52,630 nucleotides of DNA from Paracidovorax citrulli (lineage in GTDB: Bacteria > Pseudomonadota > Gammaproteobacteria > Burkholderiales > Burkholderiaceae_C): NCBI RefSeq assembly GCF_900100305.1, contig NZ_FNEY01000033.1, positions 1-52,630 on the forward strand. Direction: 5' to 3'. Made by a program: the position numbers and the translations under genes. This document shows, piece by piece, positions 44,551 to 52,630 of this stretch (its first letter is position 1; each line of letters starts with the position of its first letter). The notes below the pieces were generated by a model. The model saw only the letters and a list, made by a program, of their open reading frames with translations. It had not been told where the DNA came from and made no database searches.

Positions 44551-47406
44551 TCAGGCGCCAGGCTCTCCGGCCAGCGCCCGGGCCAGGTAGGGCGCGGTCC
44601 GGCTGCCGGCCTGGCGCGCGACCTCGGACGGCGTGCCCGCCGCCACGATGCGGCCGCCGTCGCCACCCGCACCGGGGCCCATGTCGATCACCCAGTCGCA
44701 CGCCGCCACCACGCGCATGTCGTGCTCCACCACGACGACCGTATTGCCCGCAGCGGCCAGCCCGTCGAGCTGCACCAGCAGGCGGTCCACGTCGGCCGGG
44801 TGCAGTCCGGTGGTGGGCTCGTCGAGCACATACAGCGTGTCGCCCCGCTGCGGGCGCTGCAGCTCGGTGGCCAGCTTGATGCGCTGCGCCTCGCCGCCGC
44901 TCAGTTCCGTGGCCGGCTGGCCCAGGCGCAGGTAGCCCAGGCCGATTTCACGCAGCAGTGCCAGCGGCCGCAGCACCGCGGCCTCTCGCGCGAAAGCCTC
45001 GCAGGCCGCGTCCACCGTCAGGCGCAGCACATCGGCGATGTCCAGGCCGTTCCAGCGCACCTCCAGCGTCGCCGGGTTGTAGCGCGCGCCATGGCAATCG
45101 GGGCAGGGAGCGTACACGCTGGGCAGGAAGAGCAGCTCCACGCTCACCGAACCTTCGCCCTCGCAGGTCGGGCAGCGCCCCGCCGCCACGTTGAATGAAA
45201 ACCGCCCCGGCCCGTAGCGCCGCCGCCGCGCGGCGGGCGTGGCGGCGAACAGCTTGCGCACCCCGTCGAACAGTCCCGTGTAGGTGGCGAGGTTGGAGCG
45301 CGGCGTGCGGCCGATGGGCTTCTGGTCCACGCGCACCAGGCGGCGAATGCCCGCCAGCTCCGCGATCCGGCCGGCCGTTGCGCCCCCGGGATCGTCGGCG
45401 GCCCCGGGGTCGTCGTCCTGCGGCGCCGCATGTGGCGGGCCGCCCGGGCTGCCATCCGGGACGGACTCTTCATCCTCCCGCGCGTCCGCCAGCGGCGAGC
45501 CGAGCGCCTGCGCGACCAGCTCCACCAGCGCGCGGCTCACCAGACTGGACTTGCCCGAGCCCGAAACCCCCGTCACCGCCGTAAGGCAGCCCGCGGGGAA
45601 GGCCGCATCGACGCCCTTCAGGTTGTGGCGCCCGATGCCTTCGAGCCGCAGCCAGCCCGCGGCCTCGCGCGGTGTGCGCTGCACCGGTGCCGGCCCGTCC
45701 CGCCCGGGAAACAGGTAGCGCCGCGTCCGCGACGGTTGCACGGCGGCCAGCCCGTCCGGCGGGCCGCTGTAGAGCACTTCGCCGCCGTGCATGCCCGCGC
45801 CGGGCCCCACATCCACCAGCCAGTCGGCGGCCCGCATCGTGGCCAGGTCGTGTTCCACCACGAACAGCGAATTGCCCGCGCGTTTGAGCCGGTGCAGCGC
45901 GGCCCGCAGCGCCTCGCCGTCGGCAGGGTGCAGCCCGGCCGACGGCTCGTCGAGCACATACACCACCCCGAACAGCTGGGAGCCCAACTGCGTGGCCAGC
46001 CGCAGGCGCTGCAGCTCGCCGGACGACAGCGAGGGCGTGGAGCGGTCCAGCGTCAGGTAATGCAGCCCCAGCTGCGACAGCGCGGCGATGCGCGCGCCGA
46101 TCTCCTGCGCCAGCCGCTGGGCGGCCAGCACCTTTTCTTCCGACAGGTCCGGCGTGCGGCGCACGTCCGGCGCTGCGGCATGGGCCGAGCCACCCGCGGC
46201 CACGCGGCGCGCGATATGGGCCCGGTGGCTGTCGGCGCCCGGGCGTGCTGGCGCGCGCGATCCGCCGGACGGGCGCAGGCTGTCGCCCAGCCGGCCTTCC
46301 GCCGCGGGCTGCAGCAGGCGGGCCAGTTCGCCGAGCGGCAGGCGCCCCAGTTCGGCGATGTCGTGGCCCGCGAAGGTGACGGACAGCGCCTCGGGCTTGA
46401 GGCGCTTGCCGCCGCAGGCCGGGCAGGGGCTGCCTACCAGGAAGGCCGCCGCGCGCTCGCGCATGCGGGCGCTCTGGCTGTGCGCGAAGCTGTGCAGCAC
46501 ATGGCGCCGCGCGCTGCTGAAGGTGCCCATGTAGCTGGGCGGCGTGCCCGCCTTGCGCGCCGCCTGCGCGGCCTTGCGGTCCAGGCCCGCATAGACGGGC
46601 ACCACCGGCTACTCGTCGGTGAACAGGATCCAGTCGCGCGTCTTGCGCGGCAGGTCGCGCCAGGGCACGTCCACATCGTGGCCCAGCATGACGAGGATGT
46701 CGCGCAGGTTCTGCCCGCCCCAGGCGGTCGGCCAGGCCGCCACGGCGCGCTCGCGGATGGTGAGGCGGTCGTCCGGCACCAGAGACCGCTCCGTCACCTC
46801 GTACACCCGCCCCATGCCGTGGCAGTGCGGGCACGCGCCCTCCGGCGTGTTCGGCGAGAAGTCTTCCGCATACAGCATGGGCTGGCGCGCCGGATACTGC
46901 CCGGCGCGTGAATACAGCAGCCGCAGCAGGCTGGAAATCGTCGTCGCGCTGCCCACCGAAGAGCGCGCCGTCGGCGTGCCGCGCTGCTGCTGCAGGGCCA
47001 CCGCGGGCGGCAGCCCGTCGATGGCATCCACCTCGGGCGTGCCGGCCTGGTCGATCAGGCGCCGCGCATAGGGCGCCACCGACTCCAGGTAGCGGCGCTG
47101 CGCCTCGGCATACAGCGTGCCGAAGGCCAGGGACGACTTGCCCGAGCCCGACACACCCGTGAACACCACCAGCGCATCGCGCGGGATGTCCACATCCACG
47201 TTCCGGAGGTTGTGCTCCCGCGCGCCGCGCACGCGCACGAAGCCGTCGATGGATGGCGTGGCGGGCGATGTGGCCCGGGGCGCGGGTTGCGGCGATGGCG
47301 ATGGCGATGGCGATGGCGATGGCTCCGCCGCGGGCCGCGGTTCGCTGCGCGATGTGCGCCGGGATCTGGATGGGGATGGGGAATGGGGCTTGGACTGGGA
47401 GGGCAT
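44551..47406 (-). pseudogene. UvrA2-type excinuclease ABC subunit A, interrupted by an in-frame amber codon
   Basis: The full frame would encode ~951 residues. The N-terminal part has the first Walker [21 protein letters not shown], and the C-terminal part has zinc-finger Cys pairs (CPTCEGEGSVS, CPDCHGAR), the signature SLSSGELQRLRLATQL and a second set of ATPase motifs ([34 protein letters not shown]). At codon 266 (46611-46609) a TAG follows WILFTDE where homologues have Gln (EQP.VPVYAG). A single CAG-to-TAG change explains it. Reading frame is otherwise intact. A restart at GTG 46605 could give a 684-residue product lacking the first ATP site. The N-terminal 60 residues are Ser-Pro low complexity. 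Either a recent pseudogene or a sequencing error. Confidence 0.85.
47291..47320. repeat. Hexamer repeat in the uvrA2 N-terminal extension
   Basis: Five perfect copies of GGCGAT, read on the minus strand as Ser-Pro dipeptides before the conserved UvrA start ([15 protein letters not shown]). Confidence 0.9.
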
Positions 47407-47630
47407 GGAGGCCTTTCTTCCTCGGGGCTCGGCCGCTGACACCCGCCCGGCCTGCGTCGCGATGGCTCATCAGCGTGGCCGGCCCGGGCGCCGACACAGG
47501 GACGGCAGCCACCGAAGCTCGAAGCTAGCACCGCCCGCCCGGCATCCGCGCCAGCGGCGCGGCCCGTCGTCGCGTAGGACGAGGGCACCCCGGCGCCAGG
47601 CCGGCGGCCGTGGCACCGTCCCGTGCCAAG

Positions 47631-48887
47631 TCAGGCCCGGGCTTTCTTGCGCGTATCGGGCAGCAAGGCCGTCGCCAGCCCCAGCAGCGGCAGGAAAGAC
47701 GTCACGCCATACACCCACACGATGCCGTGGATGTCCGCCAGGTCACCGAGCCCGGCCGCCCCGATCCCGCCGATGCCGAACATCAATCCGAACATCAGGC
47801 CCGACACCAGCCCCACGCGGCCCGGCACGGCCTCCTGCGCATACACCACGAGCGCGGCGAAGGCGGAAGACATCACCAGCCCGATCACGACCGCGAGCAC
47901 CGCCGTCCACGCGAGGCCCACATGCGGCAGCGCCAGCGCGAACGGCGCCACGCCCAGGAACGAGATCCAGATCACCGCCTTGCGGCCGATGCGGTCGCCC
48001 ACCGGCCCGCCCGCGAACGTGCCCGCCGCCACCGCCGCGAGGAAGAGAAACAGGAACATCTGGCTCGTCTGCACGCTGACGTGGAAGCGCTCGATCAGGT
48101 AGAACGTGAAGTAGTTGGTGAACGAAGCGATATAGACGAACTTCGCGAACATCAGCACGCAGATCACGGCCACCGCCCGCACCACGCCGGCCCGGTCCAG
48201 CCCCTCGCTGCCGCCCCGCGCCAGGCCACGGGCCTTCGCCGCCCCATGGTGGCGCACCCACACCGTGAGCCGGTACAGCACGAAGATCGCCAGCAGCGCC
48301 GCCACCATGAACCACGCGACCGCCGGCTGGCCGTGCGGAATCACGATGGCCGCCGTCAGCAGCGGCCCGATCGCCGTGCCCGTGTTGCCGCCCACCTGGA
48401 ACGTGGACTGCGCCGTGCCGAACCGCCCGCCCGAGGCCAGCCGCGCGATCCGCGACGCCTCCGGGTGGAACGTGGCCGAACCCACGCCCACCACCGCGGC
48501 CGCGACCAGCAGCATCGGATAGCTGTGCGCCACGGCCAGCAGCGCGACGCCCAGCAGCGTCATGCACATGCCCGCCGGCAGCAGGTAGGGCTTGGGGTGC
48601 TTGTCGGTATAGAACCCGATCCACGGCTGCAGCAGCGACGCCGTCACCTGGTACACCAGCGCGATGATCCCGATCTGCCCGAAGCTCAGCGAGAAATTCG
48701 CCTTCAGCATCGGGAAGATCGACGGCAGCATCGCCTGGATCATGTCGTTGAGCAGGTGGGCGAAGGCCGCGCCGCCGACGATGGGCAGGAGAAAGGCCTG
48801 GGGCGTGGTGTCCTGCATCGGCGGGGTCGCGGCGGCGGGCGGGGCGAAGGGCGCTGGTTGCGCGGGATCTGCGGTCGTGGCGGTCAT
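47631..48887 (-). CDS. fsr: MFS transporter, fosmidomycin-resistance (Fsr) type
   Basis: 418 residues with about 12 hydrophobic segments. The Fsr start is recognisable ([20 protein letters not shown]), as are [20 protein letters not shown], the MFS loop [28 protein letters not shown] and [13 protein letters not shown]. coli Fsr exports fosmidomycin, a phosphonate inhibitor of DXR; homologues in other species have unknown natural substrates. It is divergent from the transketolase operon, separated by 643 bases, so a link is not demonstrated. Confidence 0.88.
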   Translation of the reverse strand: MTATTADPAQPAPFAPPAAATPPMQDTTPQAFLLPIVGGAAFAHLLNDMIQAMLPSIFPMLKANFSLSFGQIGIIALVYQVTASLLQPWIGFYTDKHPKPYLLPAGMCMTLLGVALLAVAHSYPMLLVAAAVVGVGSATFHPEASRIARLASGGRFGTAQSTFQVGGNTGTAIGPLLTAAIVIPHGQPAVAWFMVAALLAIFVLYRLTVWVRHHGAAKARGLARGGSEGLDRAGVVRAVAVICVLMFAKFVYIASFTNYFTFYLIERFHVSVQTSQMFLFLFLAAVAAGTFAGGPVGDRIGRKAVIWISFLGVAPFALALPHVGLAWTAVLAVVIGLVMSSAFAALVVYAQEAVPGRVGLVSGLMFGLMFGIGGIGAAGLGDLADIHGIVWVYGVTSFLPLLGLATALLPDTRKKARA

Positions 48888-49108
48888 CGTGGGGTGGGGA
48901 AAGGGCTTTAGAGGCCGGCGTCCCTGGCCTGCAGGTGGAGGCAGGGCAGGGCGGCTGCGGAAAGCAACGAGCGTACGCCGTCGGCCTGTGGCAGGTTCGC
49001 GCGCTTCTGCCAATCTCTGTCGTGATCCTGCCATTGCGCATGGCGCTGATCGCCAGGAGGAAGGCACGGTGGGTCAGCGCGATGGGCGTTGGCTCGCCGC
49101 ATGCAGAC

Positions 49109-49152
49109 CGACGACACCGCGACGACACCGCGACGACACCGCGACGACACCG
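49109..49152. repeat. Four perfect 11-bp tandem repeats
   Basis: CGACGACACCG repeated four times without a mismatch, in the gap between the MFS gene and the transketolase operon. An 11-bp period is about one helical turn. No flanking spacers, so not a CRISPR. Confidence 0.95.
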
Positions 49153-49389
49153 CATTGCGCGCACCTCTGCAAGCCCTCGAAACCGAACTGCACCGGCCGG
49201 CGACCCGCAGGAACGCCGCGCGGCTCCGTCACGCTGCTCACCTACCGCTCGGCGCACCCCAGCCGCGGCTTCGGTGGCCAGCCTCGCCCCGCTGTCGCAA
49301 TTTCTGCGGCAGGCGGTTCCTGGCGCAATTGCTCGCCATGTGATTTCGGGATGTTGACCGGACAAGCAGAAACATTGCGATACAAGAAT

Positions 49390-49420
49390 TTGGAATCTGC
49401 TTATTTTCTGTCGTTATACT
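49390..49420 (+). promoter_or_regulatory. Candidate promoter of the transketolase operon
   Basis: TTGGAA at 49390-49395 and TATACT at 49415-49420, spacer 19 (or TGGAAT with 18), in an AT-rich stretch about 110 bases before the first start codon. Prediction by eye. Confidence 0.45.
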
Positions 49421-49530
49421 TTCATCAAAACCGGCTCTCAGTGAAGCCGCAACGCAGGCCACGTTCCTGCATCGATCCCGGCGCCGGACTGTGGATCGTT
49501 CGAATATTTCTTAGGGGAGGGGGAGATACC

Positions 49531-50397
49531 ATGAGAACCCATGGAAATGGGGCAGACGGCCTGGCAGTGGCCAGGGGCATGCGGGGGTGCCCCCGGTTGG
49601 ATGTCGATCGTTCCAGAAAAATCGCGCAACGCGCCCGAATCCGGTGCTTGACGGTAACGGCCCAAAGCCATTTCGGCCACCTTGGCCCAGATTTCTCCGC
49701 CATAGATATTCTGACGGTCCTCTACGGATCGGTCATGGCATCCCGTTCTTTCAACGACCCGTTGCGAGACCGTTTCGTCCTCAGCAAAGGGCATGCTGCC
49801 TTGGCCCTTTATTCGGTATTGATCGAATTGGGACTCTGGAACGAAGGCATGCTGCTGGATTATGGTCGTCCAGGGGGATTGCTCGGCGGCCATCCTTCGT
49901 CCTCCGTTGGCGGAATCGAAACCTGTACCGGTGCGCTGGGGCATGGATTGCCTTTCGCCACGGGCGCGGCTGCCGCTGCATTGGCCAATGGCAGCAGGCA
50001 CAGGACGTTTGTCCTTCTCGGAGACGGCGAATTGCAGGAAGGGAGCAACTGGGAGGCGGCGATGTTTGCGAGTGCGCGGCGTCTCGGTAATCTGACGGCC
50101 ATTGTGGACCGCAACGGACTGCAGCAAGGACGAGGCACGGAGCAGGTCAACCCGTTGGGGCCTTTGGCAGACAAATGGCGCGCTTTCGGTTGGGACGTCG
50201 AGGAAATCGACGGTCATGACCACGACGCCATTTTCGACGGTCTTGCCCGGGGTACGCGTGCAACGCGGCCGCGGTGCCTGATCGCGATGACGAAAAAAGG
50301 CAAAGGTGTTTCTTTCATGGAGGGGAATGCAGCGTGGCACCACAAACTGCCTTCGCCAGCGGAGGCTGCGCAGGCGCTGGAAGAGTTGAGCCGATGA
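49531..50397 (+). CDS. Transketolase-like protein, N-terminal (TPP-binding) subunit
   Basis: 288 residues, equivalent to the first half of transketolase. The sequence follows the family: SHFGHLGPDFSAIDILTVLY, DRFVLSKGHAALALYSVLIE, GALGHGLPFATGAAAAALA and the ThDP motif LLGDGELQEGSNWEAAMF (Gly164-Asp-Gly166) with the trailing Asn in IVDRNGLQ. The ribosome site is strong (GGGGAGGGGGAG). Its stop overlaps the start of the C-terminal subunit by ATGA. Split transketolases are typical of secondary-metabolite and specialised sugar pathways as well as archaea. AT-richer than the genes to the left. Confidence 0.9.
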   Translation: MRTHGNGADGLAVARGMRGCPRLDVDRSRKIAQRARIRCLTVTAQSHFGHLGPDFSAIDILTVLYGSVMASRSFNDPLRDRFVLSKGHAALALYSVLIELGLWNEGMLLDYGRPGGLLGGHPSSSVGGIETCTGALGHGLPFATGAAAAALANGSRHRTFVLLGDGELQEGSNWEAAMFASARRLGNLTAIVDRNGLQQGRGTEQVNPLGPLADKWRAFGWDVEEIDGHDHDAIFDGLARGTRATRPRCLIAMTKKGKGVSFMEGNAAWHHKLPSPAEAAQALEELSR

Positions 50398-51368
50398 ACG
50401 TGGACGAGGGCTTGGAAGATCCCAAGGACGCCTTCGCCGCGGAAGTGCTGCATCTCGCCAGGCACGATCCCAGGGTGTGCCTGGTGATCAACGATTGCCT
50501 GTCTTCGACGAATGCCAAATTCTTTCTGGAAGAGTTTCCGGATCGGGTTTTCGACGTCGGTATTGCCGAGCAGAACATGGTGGGCGTGGCGGCCGGGCTG
50601 GCCAGCGGCGGCATGATTCCGTTTGTCTGCGCGGCGTCATGCTTTCTTTCGGGGAGAGCGCTGGAGCAGATCAAGGTGGACATCGCCATGTCGAAGGCCA
50701 ACGTGAAGCTCTGCGGGTTCAGCAGCGGTTTCACCTACGGCTCGCTCGGGGCGACGCACCACGCGATCGAGGACATCGCGTGGATCCGGGTCCTTCCGAA
50801 CGTCCGCTTTGCCGCGCCATGCGACGCTCGCGAAGCGAAGGCCGTCGCCAGGGCCCTGCATGCGCATGAAGGGCCGGCATTCGTCCGTCTGGCGCGAGGG
50901 GCGCGGCGAAACATCACCAGCCGCGACGAGTATCGGTTCGGCCACGCCGAGAGGCTGCGTGACGGACGCGATGTCGCGCTGCTGGGCACCGGTTCGATGG
51001 TGCATCACCTCGTCCAGGCCGCGCGGCTCCTGGAGGACGACGGCATCACGTGCCGCGTCCTGAATTTCTCCAGCATCGCGCCGCTCGATACGGCAGCCAT
51101 TGTCCAGGCCTGCCGGGATACGATGGGAATCGTATGCGCCGAGGAGCACCAGGTCGGGGGAGGCCTGTTCGGTGCCGTTGCGGAGGTGGTCGTCAGCCGT
51201 GCGCCGACACCGATGCTGGCGCTCGGCGTGCCGGGTGTATTCGCGCCGGTAGGCGACAGCAGCGACCTGCTCAGGCATTTCGGGCTGGAGCCCGCGCAGA
51301 TGGCCTCGCGTGTGCGGCATTGGCTGGCTGCGATGAATCGCGAAAACAAGGAAATGGCCAGTGCATAA
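50394..51368 (+). CDS. Transketolase-like protein, C-terminal subunit
   Basis: 324 residues, equivalent to the pyrimidine-binding and C-terminal domains of transketolase. The catalytic ThDP-activating Glu is in VFDVGIAEQNMVGVAAGLAS. SSGFTYGSLGATHHAIEDIA and LPNVRFAAPCDAREA are family-typical. C-terminal domain from about 190 (LLGTGSMVHHLVQAARLL, AEEHQVGGGLFGAVAEVV). With the preceding protein it should form an active ThDP enzyme transferring two-carbon ketol units, though donor and acceptor are unknown. Its 3' end overlaps the GTG start of the kinase-like gene by eight bases. Confidence 0.9.
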   Translation: MNVDEGLEDPKDAFAAEVLHLARHDPRVCLVINDCLSSTNAKFFLEEFPDRVFDVGIAEQNMVGVAAGLASGGMIPFVCAASCFLSGRALEQIKVDIAMSKANVKLCGFSSGFTYGSLGATHHAIEDIAWIRVLPNVRFAAPCDAREAKAVARALHAHEGPAFVRLARGARRNITSRDEYRFGHAERLRDGRDVALLGTGSMVHHLVQAARLLEDDGITCRVLNFSSIAPLDTAAIVQACRDTMGIVCAEEHQVGGGLFGAVAEVVVSRAPTPMLALGVPGVFAPVGDSSDLLRHFGLEPAQMASRVRHWLAAMNRENKEMASA

Positions 51369-52122
51369 ACAACCACTATTGCCGGAGGCTGCGCCCAAGG
51401 TCAGTTTCGACGACAAGCCCACCAGCACTTTCTTCGTGGTCTCGGGCCCCGGTGGTACGGGAAAAACCACCCTGATCAAACGTTGGCTCCGCGATTCTCC
51501 CGACCTGGGTTATGTCCCCAACGTCACGACGCGCGCGCCGCGTTCTTCCTCTGCCGTCGATGAGTCCGGATTCTACGAATTCGTATCGAGGCACGAATTC
51601 CAGGAGATGGTCAAGGCAGAGGCCTTCGCGCAATGGGTGAATCCGTCGGAAGGGAAGTACTACGGCACGCCGATCAAACCCCTGCAGGAGGCCATCGCGG
51701 CGGGAAAGGACCTGGTGTTCGATTACACGCCGCAGCTGTACATCAACCTTCGCCGCCAATTCAGGGAGCAGGTCGTCGGGATATTCGTCATTCCTCCGAC
51801 ATTCGAGGAGCTTCTCGTGCGCCTCGAGAAACGGGGGACGGAGCGGGGCGAGGAACTCTATATCAAGCAGCAGATGGCGCTGCAGGACCTCAGCTACGTC
51901 GATGAACACGAATACCACCTCGTCAACAAAGACCTGGACGGCAGTCTTGCGGTTCTCAAGGCGATACAAATCGCCGAAAGGCACAGGCTCGTCCGCTTGA
52001 GAAACGTGGGGCCGACCTGCAAGAAGCTTTCGCCGCGTTCGATGATGTTCTACTACGATCCCTTGTTCGAGCGTATCAATCGCATCGCACAACTGCAGCC
52101 GCAAAATGCCGATGCAGAATGA
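51361..52122 (+). CDS. Guanylate-kinase-like protein with altered nucleobase site
   Basis: 253 residues. P-loop GPGGTGKT at 29-36, then VTTRAPR with Arg58 and Arg61, Tyr72, KYYGTP with Tyr101, the IFVIPP strand, RGTERGEE lid and VNKDLDGSLAVLKAI close. All these match guanylate kinase, and the phosphate-contact residues are kept. But the three residues that hold guanine in yeast GMP kinase (Ser34, Glu69, Asp100) align with Asn54, Gln91 and Thr123. A GMP substrate is therefore unlikely (inference). The C-terminal ~55 residues are extra. GTG start at 51361 overlaps the transketolase stop, so coupled translation. It probably phosphorylates a pathway intermediate. Confidence 0.8.
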   Translation: MHKQPLLPEAAPKVSFDDKPTSTFFVVSGPGGTGKTTLIKRWLRDSPDLGYVPNVTTRAPRSSSAVDESGFYEFVSRHEFQEMVKAEAFAQWVNPSEGKYYGTPIKPLQEAIAAGKDLVFDYTPQLYINLRRQFREQVVGIFVIPPTFEELLVRLEKRGTERGEELYIKQQMALQDLSYVDEHEYHLVNKDLDGSLAVLKAIQIAERHRLVRLRNVGPTCKKLSPRSMMFYYDPLFERINRIAQLQPQNADAE

Positions 52123-52555
52123 ATATGGTGAACTGCTCTCGCTGCTCACGGTACAGGATGCGAAGATCCAGGCTTATCGGAGCGATTTCGTTTCCGAGGA
52201 AGCGTGGGAAATCCTGTGCCGGGTCTGGGGCGATCGTGTGGGCGAATTCGTCTATGGCCATTCATTCGTGCTGATCAAGCCCGAGGCCCTGGCCAGGCGC
52301 TGCAGCCAGTCAGTGCTCCTGTTCCTGCAAAAGAAGAGGCTGGTACCTGTCGCGGTGACACGGGTATCCGTTGACCGGAATGCCGCGCACCTCATATGGC
52401 GTTTTCAATGGAATGCGGCGACGGTGGATCGGGTGCGGTTGACCAATATGGTCAATGCGCAAAGCGATTCCATCCTGGTCCTGGTGCGTGACGCTGACCA
52501 CGGGGTGGTTCCCGCGTCGGTCAAGCTCTGGGGCATGCCCCCCGCGTCAGAATAG
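52106..52555 (+). CDS. NDP-kinase-like protein, short of the catalytic His region
   Basis: 149 residues. From residue ~53 it reads FVLIKPEALARRCSQSVLLF and later LVLVRDADHG ... VKLWGMPPAS. These match the first strand (with the Lys of IKPD) and the middle strands of nucleoside diphosphate kinase. It stops where NDP kinases continue to the catalytic His motif (NxxHGSDS), which is missing. The first ~50 residues are an extension not found in NDP kinases. Either a specialised non-catalytic relative, or a frameshifted gene. It overlaps the upstream kinase-like gene by 17 bases; a second start at 52112 is possible. Confidence 0.6.
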   Translation: MPMQNEYGELLSLLTVQDAKIQAYRSDFVSEEAWEILCRVWGDRVGEFVYGHSFVLIKPEALARRCSQSVLLFLQKKRLVPVAVTRVSVDRNAAHLIWRFQWNAATVDRVRLTNMVNAQSDSILVLVRDADHGVVPASVKLWGMPPASE

Positions 52556-52590
52556 TTGTCGCCTCGATAGGACTCCGGTGTTCGGAGTTC

Positions 52591-52630
52591 ATGAAGGTAG
52601 TAGGAGGCTGTGTAGTTGTGGTCGAAGGTC
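52591..52630 (+). CDS. Start of a further gene, cut by the window edge
   Basis: ATG at 52591 has GGAG four bases upstream and is open to the window end, giving MKVVGGCVVVVEG. A hydrophobic beta-strand followed by Glu-Gly is compatible with many alpha/beta enzymes; nothing more can be said. Probably the fifth gene of the transketolase operon, 35 bases after the previous stop. Confidence 0.4.
   Translation, partial: MKVVGGCVVVVEG

Larger units (their letters stand above)
48888..49530. other. 643-base intergenic region before the transketolase operon
   Basis: No gene was recognised. The left two-thirds are GC-rich and include four 11-bp tandem repeats at 49109-49152. From about 49340 the composition turns AT-rich and a good promoter candidate appears. 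This composition step marks the probable left edge of the transketolase operon's transferred segment. Confidence 0.5.

Noticed and set aside
49109-49152. Possible CRISPR array
   Set aside because: Units are 11 bp and directly adjacent, with no spacers and no cas genes nearby.
47631-52555. Idea that the Fsr-type MFS gene is the self-resistance pump of the transketolase operon, making a fosmidomycin-like phosphonate
   Set aside because: The gene is divergent, 643 bases away and has core-genome composition. No phosphonate-forming enzyme is in the window. Kept only as a remote possibility.

Overview
The window is GC-rich throughout, with dense co-oriented genes, many ATGA stop/start overlaps and a gene set (GH5 cellulase with a CBM2 module, two chemoreceptors, assimilatory nitrate reduction, several Comamonadaceae-like regulators) that points to a betaproteobacterium of the Comamonadaceae, most like Acidovorax/Paracidovorax. 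This assignment is inferred from protein character only. No rRNA, tRNA, CRISPR array, transposase or integrase was found.

Layout. 1-5900: start of a tartrate-dehydrogenase-type gene divergent from its LysR regulator, a WYL regulator with a GST, yqeY and rpsU (each with a readable terminator), a decayed EAL-domain relic, and an ABM/NIPSNAP pair divergent from an ArsR regulator. 5900-11500: a flavoprotein/fatty-acid-hydroxylase pair, a carbonic anhydrase-SulP bicarbonate operon, and a thioesterase. 11577-13085: a secreted cellulase with a (Asn-Pro)n linker encoded by a 21-unit hexamer repeat. 13392-21707: the assimilatory nitrate/nitrite operon nirB-nirD-nasA-ybiB-cobA. Its nirB leader contains an ANTAR-type antiterminator, and a ~515 bp hairpin-rich element with ~100 bp inverted ends sits between nirD and nasA. 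22118-33157: a chemoreceptor, a small unknown gene, a tripartite RND efflux operon, a PAS chemoreceptor and a CBS protein.

33197-39224 holds AT-richer genes on either side of a trehalase: an orphan carboxyltransferase with a luciferase-like monooxygenase, and an ABC/OLD-like ATPase with a small PD-(D/E)XK-like protein that could be a two-gene defence module. 39533-43653 is a compact unusual signalling operon: a membrane-bound CheA-like kinase with its own HPt but no CheW-like domain, a mini-receptor carrying only the MCP signalling tip, a CheX-like phosphatase and a CheY. 43744-48887: xthA, a uvrA2 gene broken by one amber codon, and a fosmidomycin-resistance-type MFS pump.

49531 to the end is an AT-richer, translationally coupled operon: a two-subunit transketolase, a guanylate-kinase-like protein whose three guanine-contacting residues are all replaced, and an NDP-kinase-like protein that stops before the catalytic His region. 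A further gene appears to begin at the edge. This looks like the start of an uncharacterised phosphometabolite or nucleotide-analogue pathway. It is the strongest candidate for a novel system here, together with the structured repeat, the CheA-like module and the ATPase/nuclease pair.
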